NCBI GenBank assembly: GCA_030151665.1
Contig: JASLDB010000022.1
Location: forward strand, 1-12,201
DNA length: 12,201 nucleotides
Direction of reading: 5' to 3'
From: Neisseriaceae bacterium
GTDB lineage: Bacteria; Pseudomonadota; Gammaproteobacteria; Burkholderiales; Neisseriaceae
The notes beneath the pieces were generated by a model. The model was not told the origin of the DNA. It was given only the letters and a program-made list of their open reading frames with translations, and did not search any database. How positions within the stretch are numbered: position 1 is the first letter of the stretch; every line of letters starts with the position of its first letter. Made by a program: the position numbers and the translations under genes. Positions 1 to 5,255 of the stretch are shown here, piece by piece.

Positions 1-252
1 AATATTATAATTGGCTCAATATTATTCATCTAAATTTCAGATAAATGGACATATATTTGATTAATCGAACACAAAATACTAAAAAACAGATTAAAATTTA
101 ATTTAATCTTTTAAAATCATTTGATTACTTAAAATAAATTCAAATTTCATTTATATAATGCATTGTAAATAATTTTTCATGTATTATTTTTGTTGCATTT
201 ACCGCTTAAAATAAAATTACATTGGAATAATATTATTTATTTATAATAACAA

Positions 253-278
253 AAAGACCGCCAGTCATGGCGGTCTTT
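253..278 (-). terminator. Rho-independent terminator of the FAD-binding oxidoreductase gene
   Basis: A perfect 10-bp stem, AAAGACCGCC at 253-262 paired with GGCGGTCTTT at 269-278, encloses a 6-nt loop. On the minus strand the hairpin is followed by further T residues (TTTTTG). It lies 17 bp past the stop codon at 296-298, so it closes the leftward azoR-flavoprotein unit. Confidence 0.85.
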
Positions 279-295
279 AATCTGCAAATTTATTT

Positions 296-1699
296 TTAAT
301 CTGGCATCACTTTACCACGATTAAATAAATCCTCGGGGTCTAGTACCTGCTTAATGGTTTGCATTAATGCCAACTCATCTTCGGTTCGCATCTGCTTCAT
401 CCATTCTTTTTTTATCTGGCCAACACCATGCTCAGCCGCTACCGTACCTTCATACGCCAATACCGAATCATAAACAATGGTATTAATCGCTTCTTCATGC
501 TCATATACATCATTGCTTAAAATGGCTGGCAAAAAAACATTGTAATGTAAACTACCATCACCCAAATGACCAAATACCACCAACTCACAATCTGGATAAG
601 CGGCTTTTAGCAAAGGGGCATTGTCATTCACAAATTTCGCAACATTTTTAATTGGCACGGCAATATCATGCTTGATACTGGCACCCAAATCCCGTTGTGC
701 TTCAGAAATATTTTCTCGTAGCGTCCACAAATGTTGTCGCTCATGCTCAGATTGTGCCAGCACCGTATTGCTAAACTGGTTTTCCCACAATGTATCAATT
801 AAATGTTCTGCCAAAATCGGCAAATCCAAACTGTCTGTTAATTCCAATAATATTGACCAAGGTGCATCATCAATGGGTCTTGCCAATTGACTGAATGCAC
901 TGCTAATGGTTAATGCTTTGTCACTGATTAATTCAAAGCTGCTTAAGCGATCCGCAAATTGCCCTTGCAACAATTGCAATAACTGTACTGCTTCGTCAAT
1001 ACTGGCCACGCCAACCCAAGCGGTGACAGTCGTTTTGGGCAAAGCGAATAATTTGAGCGTCGCCGCTGTAATCACGCCAAACCGCCCTTCGCTACCAATA
1101 AACAAATGCTTACTGTCAAAACCAGTTGTATTCTTATGCAACGGAGACAAATGATTAATGATGTGCCCATTGGGCAATACCACTTCCAGTCCCAAAACCA
1201 AATCACGCGCAGGGCCATAACGCAAAACATTTAAACCACCTGCATTGCAAGCCAAATTGCCACCAATTTGACAACTGCCTTCGCTGGCCATCGACAACGG
1301 AAATAATCGACCTGCATCTTGGGCAACTTGTTGCACATTGGCCAAGACCATACCAGCTTCCACTGTTATGCAATTATCGGCCAAATTGATTTCTCGCACT
1401 TGATTTAAACGATTTAAAGAAAGAATAATGCCAAGACCTGCCACACTGTCATCGGGTGTCGCCCCACCACACAAACTGGTATTACCACTTTGTGGGGTAA
1501 TGGGAATATGATTAGCAAAGCAAAATGCAACAATGGCCTGCACTTCTTCTGTGTTTTTGGGCAAAGCCACTGCCCACACAGATGCCATAAATCGCCGACG
1601 CTGATCTTGGCAAAATCCAGCCATGTCTTGCTTATCAGTCAATAGCTGTACTTGTGGGCATGCCGACTGTAAGCGATCAATAAGGGTTGACTTGGGCAT
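296..1699 (-). CDS. FAD-binding oxidoreductase, D-2-hydroxyglutarate dehydrogenase-like
   Basis: This 467-residue cytosolic flavoprotein belongs to the VAO/PCMH group. Such enzymes oxidise D-2-hydroxy acids (D-2-hydroxyglutarate, D-lactate or glycolate type) and pass electrons from FAD to an acceptor. The N-terminal FAD domain (about 35-220) carries the PQSGNTSLCGGATPD segment (69-83) and QIGGNLACNAGG (144-155). The C-terminal FAD-oxidase domain (about 225-465) has HLGDGSLH (378-385) and EHGVGQ (423-428). Compared from memory with human D2HGDH, the zinc ligands match His378, His385 and Glu423, the catalytic base matches His424, and the substrate-binding Arg and Lys match Arg328 and Lys343. 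Ser332 replaces the usual Thr. The start at 1699 is preferred over an in-frame ATG at 1735 because AAGGA (1706-1710) sits 6 nt upstream and the family pattern begins here. It lies 64 bp after azoR with no terminator between, so co-transcription is likely. The exact substrate is inferred and uncertain. Confidence 0.85.
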   Translation of the reverse strand: MPKSTLIDRLQSACPQVQLLTDKQDMAGFCQDQRRRFMASVWAVALPKNTEEVQAIVAFCFANHIPITPQSGNTSLCGGATPDDSVAGLGIILSLNRLNQVREINLADNCITVEAGMVLANVQQVAQDAGRLFPLSMASEGSCQIGGNLACNAGGLNVLRYGPARDLVLGLEVVLPNGHIINHLSPLHKNTTGFDSKHLFIGSEGRFGVITAATLKLFALPKTTVTAWVGVASIDEAVQLLQLLQGQFADRLSSFELISDKALTISSAFSQLARPIDDAPWSILLELTDSLDLPILAEHLIDTLWENQFSNTVLAQSEHERQHLWTLRENISEAQRDLGASIKHDIAVPIKNVAKFVNDNAPLLKAAYPDCELVVFGHLGDGSLHYNVFLPAILSNDVYEHEEAINTIVYDSVLAYEGTVAAEHGVGQIKKEWMKQMRTEDELALMQTIKQVLDPEDLFNRGKVMPD

Positions 1700-1763
1700 G
1701 TTAAATCCTTGGTTTGATAAGTGTGTAAACACCATCTTAAACCAAAAATCACATTTTTTTTAG

Positions 1764-2369
1764 CTATTCATCACAATCAACATACTGTTGCATTTGTTTT
1801 TGGGCTTGTAAATAACTGCTGTTTTCAGACAGAGGACCAGATGCAATACCATCCACACAGATAAAATGCACATCATGCAAACCCAAAAATGACAAAGTCT
1901 GACTCAGCCAAGCTTGCATACCATCATCTTGAGCATCATATTGTCCACCACTGGTAATAAACACATAAACGGGTGCACTACTTAATAAACCTTCAGAACC
2001 ATTTTCACCATAGCGAAATGTTTGCTTGGGTCTGGCAATATAATCAATATAGGCTTTAAAAGAAGCAGGAACACTAAAATTATAGCGAGGCAAACCAATA
2101 AAAATATAATCGGCTTGGTTAATTTCAGCAATCAAACCATTGGCAACATCATTGGCCAAACGCTGCAAAGGCGTCTCTAAAACACCACTGCGAATGGCTT
2201 TGGCGGTTTCTTCTGTTAAATTTGGGATCGCATCATCAGCCAAATTACGCTCTATTACTTGGGTATTTGGCCATTTTGCCAAACTTTTGGCCAAAAACTC
2301 ATCAATTAGACGATTCGAAACACTGTCCTGCCCACTCACTGAAGTACGCAATACCAATACTTGACTCAT
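1764..2369 (-). CDS. azoR: FMN-dependent NADH:quinone oxidoreductase / azoreductase AzoR
   Basis: This 201-residue flavodoxin-fold protein is the same length as E. coli AzoR and aligns with it along its full length. The family is homodimeric and cytosolic. It uses NADH through FMN for two-electron reduction of quinones and azo compounds, which protects against thiol and quinone stress. Visible FMN-binding elements are the N-terminal serine-rich phosphate loop (Ser10 to Ser18), PRYNF at 94-98 (E. coli PMYNF) and TSGG at 139-142 (E. coli SRGG). FRYGENGSEGLL (118-129) is also diagnostic. The ATG at 2369 has AGGGG (2376-2380) 6 nt upstream. The nitroreductase terminator (2435-2462) lies upstream, so a separate promoter should exist between 2370 and 2434, though I could not pick convincing boxes. 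The downstream flavoprotein gene probably shares the transcript. Confidence 0.95.
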   Translation of the reverse strand: MSQVLVLRTSVSGQDSVSNRLIDEFLAKSLAKWPNTQVIERNLADDAIPNLTEETAKAIRSGVLETPLQRLANDVANGLIAEINQADYIFIGLPRYNFSVPASFKAYIDYIARPKQTFRYGENGSEGLLSSAPVYVFITSGGQYDAQDDGMQAWLSQTLSFLGLHDVHFICVDGIASGPLSENSSYLQAQKQMQQYVDCDE

Positions 2370-2434
2370 ACATTTCCCCTAATAAAATAAAAGCCAGCTC
2401 ATTTATCTTACCCAAAGCCTTTAACAAGATAAAG

Positions 2435-2462
2435 AAAAAGACCAAGCAAGCTTGGTCTTTTT
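2435..2462 (-). terminator. Rho-independent terminator after the nitroreductase gene
   Basis: A perfect 12-bp stem, AAAAAGACCAAG (2435-2446) with CTTGGTCTTTTT (2451-2462), encloses a 4-nt loop (CAAG). On the minus strand it is followed by more pyrimidine-rich sequence. It begins 14 bp after the nitroreductase stop and separates that gene from azoR. Because both arms end in A/T tracts it could also work on the plus strand. Confidence 0.85.
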
Positions 2463-2476
2463 TATGAATGTGTCGT

Positions 2477-3076
2477 TTATTTAAATACTTTAAAGCGATC
2501 TGCACGAGCCATGGTATCTTTATCATTGGCTGGTGCTTCGATGCTGCCAAATGGCATTTGCGCACGCAATACCCAATTAGCAGGAATGCCCCATTCGGCT
2601 TTAACTTGCTCATCAATAATTGGGTTGTAATGTTGCAATGAAGCACCAATGCCTTCACTCGATAACACAGTCCACACAGCCAATTGAGCCATGGCAGATG
2701 AATGTTCAGACCAAATTGGGAAGTTATCAGCATAAGCGGCAAATTGTTCTTGCAAACCTTTAACCACATTCACATCTTCAAAAAACAAAACAGTACCAAA
2801 AGCAGCTTTGAACATGTCCATTTTTTGCTCAGTGGCAGCAAATGAGTCAGCAGGAATCATGGCACGCAAAATGCCTTTGGCAATTTCCCACACCTTGTCT
2901 TGATGCTCACCCATCAACACCACAACGCGAGAGCTTTGTGAGTTAAATGCAGAAGGTGATGCTTCAACTGTTTCTTGAATCAATGTTGCAACTTCATCAG
3001 CACTTTTGTGAATATTTTTACCCAAAACATAGATGCTGCGACGTTTTGTTAATTGTTCCAATACCATGTTTGTCAT
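2477..3076 (-). CDS. Nitroreductase family protein (Frm2/HBN1-like)
   Basis: This 199-residue FMN-binding nitroreductase resembles the Frm2/HBN1 (yeast) and CinD-type branch, which are homodimeric, cytosolic, oxygen-insensitive NAD(P)H oxidoreductases acting on nitroaromatics or quinones. Visible features are the N-terminal FMN phosphate-binding TKRRSIY (10-16), PSAFNSQSSR (41-50), the WSEHSSAMAQLAVW helix (122-135), GIGASLQHYNP (142-152) and PFGS (175-178). The start is the ATG at 3076, with AAAGG (3086-3090) 9 nt upstream. A TTG three codons earlier (3083-3085) directly abuts that Shine-Dalgarno sequence and cannot be used with it. Upstream lies a perfect 12-bp inverted repeat (3161-3191), a candidate operator. 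The native substrate and the inducing signal are unknown. Confidence 0.92.
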   Translation of the reverse strand: MTNMVLEQLTKRRSIYVLGKNIHKSADEVATLIQETVEASPSAFNSQSSRVVVLMGEHQDKVWEIAKGILRAMIPADSFAATEQKMDMFKAAFGTVLFFEDVNVVKGLQEQFAAYADNFPIWSEHSSAMAQLAVWTVLSSEGIGASLQHYNPIIDEQVKAEWGIPANWVLRAQMPFGSIEAPANDKDTMARADRFKVFK

Positions 3077-3160
3077 GCTAAACAACCTTTCTTGTTCAGT
3101 GAATTTTCATTAAATGCATTATTGCCCAAGTTAAAACATGAAACAAGTGAATGTTTTTCA

Positions 3161-3191
3161 CAAAATACTTTAGTTTTTTTAAAGTATTTTG
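3161..3191. repeat. Perfect 12-bp inverted repeat upstream of the nitroreductase gene
   Basis: CAAAATACTTTA (3161-3172) is followed by a 7-nt spacer and its exact complement TAAAGTATTTTG (3180-3191). It lies 85 bp upstream of the nitroreductase ATG and 32 bp downstream of the symporter stop. The stem is almost all A/T and no T-tract follows it on the minus strand, so a conventional terminator is unlikely. An operator for a dimeric repressor or activator is the more likely role, but no regulator gene is present in the window. Confidence 0.6.
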
Positions 3192-3223
3192 CTATTCTAT
3201 ATCCATCAAGCCCAAGCACCATA

Positions 3224-4150
3224 CTATTGGCGTTTTCGTGCCCAATATGTTGCCAACAATGGACCAGAAATATTGTGCCAAAAACTAAAAATAGCGCTTG
3301 GTACAGCAGCCAAAGGACCAAAATGAGCCATCGCCAAAGCCGCTCCTAAACCAGAGTTTTGCATCCCCACTTCAATCGCGATGGCTTTGTTATCAGCATA
3401 AGGCAATTTAAATAAGCGTCCCAGTAAAAAACCCAATAAATACCCTAAGCCATTGTGCAAAATCACCACCAAGAAAATCAATGCCCCTGTTTCAATAATT
3501 TTCTCTTTGCTACCACTGACCACTGCCATCACAATGAGCACAATAGCCACAACCGATACCAATGGCAAAACTTCGGCAACTTGGGCAATTTGTTTTTTCC
3601 ATAAACTGCGCAATACCACCCCCAATATAATAGGTAGCAATACCATTTTCAATACCGATGACAACATTGCAGCTGCATCAATTTGCAACCACTGGCTCGC
3701 CAAAAGATAAAAAATAGCAGGGGTTAATACGGGTGCCAATAAAGTAGAAATAGATGTACAAGCAACAGACAAAGCTGTATTGCCCTTAGCTAGATATGTC
3801 ATCACATTAGACGATGTCCCACCAGGGCAACTGCCCACCAAAATCACCCCCACCGCAATTTCGGCAGGCAGTGCAAAAACTTTGGCCAAGACAAAAGCCA
3901 AAGATGGCATAATAACAAATTGAGCCACGACCCCAACCATCACGGCCAAAGGTTGTCTGATGACTTCTTTGAAATCGGCGACCGTCAATGTTGCCCCCAT
4001 ACCCAACATGACAATGCCTAGTAACCATGGCACGTAAGCCCCCAAAAATTTAAAACTTTCCGGGCTTAAAAAAGCCAAACTGGCAAACAGCATCACCCAA
4101 ATGGCAAAAGTCTTACCAATCCATTGGTTGATTTGGATAAATGTTTTCAT
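3224..4150 (-). CDS. Bile acid:Na+ symporter family (BASS) transporter, ASBT-NM-like
   Basis: This 308-residue inner-membrane protein has about ten hydrophobic segments. It belongs to the BASS family (PF01758), Na+-coupled carriers for organic anions. It closely matches N. meningitidis ASBT, whose structure is known. The recalled Na1 ligands Ser114, Asn115, Ser128, Thr132 and Glu260 and the Na2 ligands Gln77, Val261, Met263 and Gln264 all occur at the same residue numbers here. The crossover motifs are GSCPGGTSSNVMTYLAKGN (106-124) and EVGMQNSGL (260-268). His292-Asn293 corresponds to the conserved C-terminal HN pair. Transport should therefore be Na+-driven. The physiological substrate is probably not bile acid; I recall a report that the meningococcal protein binds pantoate, which would make a CoA precursor plausible. 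The ATG at 4150 is preceded by a weak AGAAAG. The gene is divergent from the DUF2786 gene. Confidence 0.95.
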   Translation of the reverse strand: MKTFIQINQWIGKTFAIWVMLFASLAFLSPESFKFLGAYVPWLLGIVMLGMGATLTVADFKEVIRQPLAVMVGVVAQFVIMPSLAFVLAKVFALPAEIAVGVILVGSCPGGTSSNVMTYLAKGNTALSVACTSISTLLAPVLTPAIFYLLASQWLQIDAAAMLSSVLKMVLLPIILGVVLRSLWKKQIAQVAEVLPLVSVVAIVLIVMAVVSGSKEKIIETGALIFLVVILHNGLGYLLGFLLGRLFKLPYADNKAIAIEVGMQNSGLGAALAMAHFGPLAAVPSAIFSFWHNISGPLLATYWARKRQ

Positions 4151-4314
4151 TATTGTTCTTTCTATTTGTTGTTTTGTTTAATCATCGTCTCGATAGCTAG
4201 ACAGGATTGACTCCCTAAAATCCATCTTACCGATTGATTTTTTAACAATCAATAACAATTCATTACACTTACTTACAAATACAACCATCAAAATGAGCAA
4301 AACATATTAAAAAC

Positions 4315-5007
4315 ATGAATAAACAAGATATTATAAAAAAAATAAAAAAATGCCTGGCATTAAGCCAATCCAGCAATGAACATGAAGCTGCCCAAGCCTT
4401 AAAACATGCACAAATTCTCATGCAGCAATATGGCCTTAGCAGCAGCGATATTGCCTTAGAGCACATCGAAGAAATTAGCAGTGACACCATTGCCAAAACC
4501 GTTAAGCATTGGCAATGGCATTTAATGGCATTGTGTGCAGAGGTTTTTGCTTGCCAATATGTCTTAACGTGGCAAGAAACCAGTCAAAAACGTTTATTGC
4601 GCTTTATTGGTCCTGCGCCCCATGCCCAATTATCTGCCTATGCTTTTACAGTATTGAATCGACAATTGCGCCATGCCAGAAAAGATTTTCTTGCCACCAT
4701 CCAACACCCTAAAAACAGTGTTCGCCAAGCCCGTGCTAATCAATTTTCATTGGGCTTTGTATTTAGCATCAAAGAAAAAATAGCCGAATTACTGCCAGAC
4801 AATCCACAACGCGAAGCCATTGAAACTTATTTACAATTGCACTACCCCAATTTGAGCATTCGCCAAAGCAAAGCGGGTCGTTCATCAGGACAAGCAAGGC
4901 ATTATGCTTGGCAAGATTTTCAATCGGGACAAGAAAAAGGCGAGCATGCTGCCTTACACCCTGCCATGCAAGCTGGCGCAAGAAAAACCATTTTGCTGTC
5001 AAAATAA
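4315..5007 (+). CDS. DUF2786 domain-containing protein
   Basis: This 230-residue soluble protein starts with a DUF2786 domain (PF10979, about 3-42). The recognisable core is KIKKCLALSQSSNEHEA (9-25) followed by QILMQQYGLS (33-42), a small helical module often seen in phage, plasmid and chromosomal proteins of unknown biochemistry. The middle (about 60-170) resembles the region that commonly follows DUF2786 (DUF7168-type). The basic tail has GRSSGQARHYAWQDFQSGQE (188-207). I see no catalytic motif, signal peptide or membrane segment. The ATG at 4315 has no strong Shine-Dalgarno sequence, so initiation may be weak. It is divergent from the symporter and 248 bp ahead of rnr with no obvious terminator in between, so read-through into rnr is possible. 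Its base composition resembles that of its neighbours and no other phage gene is nearby. Function unknown. Confidence 0.85.
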   Translation: MNKQDIIKKIKKCLALSQSSNEHEAAQALKHAQILMQQYGLSSSDIALEHIEEISSDTIAKTVKHWQWHLMALCAEVFACQYVLTWQETSQKRLLRFIGPAPHAQLSAYAFTVLNRQLRHARKDFLATIQHPKNSVRQARANQFSLGFVFSIKEKIAELLPDNPQREAIETYLQLHYPNLSIRQSKAGRSSGQARHYAWQDFQSGQEKGEHAALHPAMQAGARKTILLSK

Positions 5008-5040
5008 CCACAAAAAAAGGGCTTAAGCACAAGAAAAAGA

Positions 5041-5068
5041 TTGCAAATGAAAATACAAGTGTTATGAT
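5041..5068 (+). promoter_or_regulatory. Candidate sigma-70 promoter for rnr
   Basis: TTGCAA (5041-5046) and TATGAT (5063-5068) are separated by 16 nt. The -10 box is preceded by TG one base upstream (an extended -10). Initiation near 5075 would give an rnr leader of about 180 nt containing the inverted repeat at 5140-5175. This is a pattern match only. Confidence 0.4.
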
Positions 5069-5139
5069 TAAAAAACTTTTACAGGCTTTTTATCCAGCCG
5101 TTCACCTCGTAACTTCCCTTGATTTTCACCCTGTCATCA

Positions 5140-5175
5140 ATTGGTATTGCTTAACCCTTATACTTAAATACCAAT
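5140..5175 (+). repeat. 9-bp inverted repeat in the rnr leader
   Basis: ATTGGTATT (5140-5148) and its exact complement AATACCAAT (5167-5175) flank an 18-nt spacer, about 80 bp upstream of the rnr start. No T-tract follows, so it is not a standard terminator. It may be an RNA stem-loop in the rnr 5' leader or a protein-binding site. Confidence 0.4.
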
Positions 5176-5255
5176 GCCCATTTATCGGCAATTTCTTGCC
5201 AGATTAATCGACAAACAATAAAACCAACAATTAAAAAGAGATTGATACAATCAGA

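Noticed and set aside
154..159. TATAAT in the left flank as a possible promoter
   Set aside because: There is no matching -35 box and no downstream gene within the window on the plus strand.
226..237. AATAATATTATT palindrome in the AT-rich left flank
   Set aside because: It is a pure A/T palindrome in very A/T-rich DNA, expected by chance, with no gene start nearby in the window.
1824..1835. TTCAGACAGAGG resembling a reversed neisserial DNA uptake sequence
   Set aside because: It matches known dialects only partly, lies within azoR coding sequence, and is not repeated elsewhere in the window.
2302..2769. 155-codon minus-strand reading frame between azoR and the nitroreductase
   Set aside because: It overlaps both real genes in another frame and runs across the terminator at 2435-2462, so it is a shadow frame.
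5064..5207. 47-codon plus-strand reading frame upstream of rnr
   Set aside because: Its ATG overlaps the candidate -10 box and has no Shine-Dalgarno sequence. The composition is not protein-like, so I treat this as leader sequence.
4908..5207. 99-codon frame extending out of the DUF2786 gene
   Set aside because: It overlaps the DUF2786 coding end in another frame and has no family resemblance.
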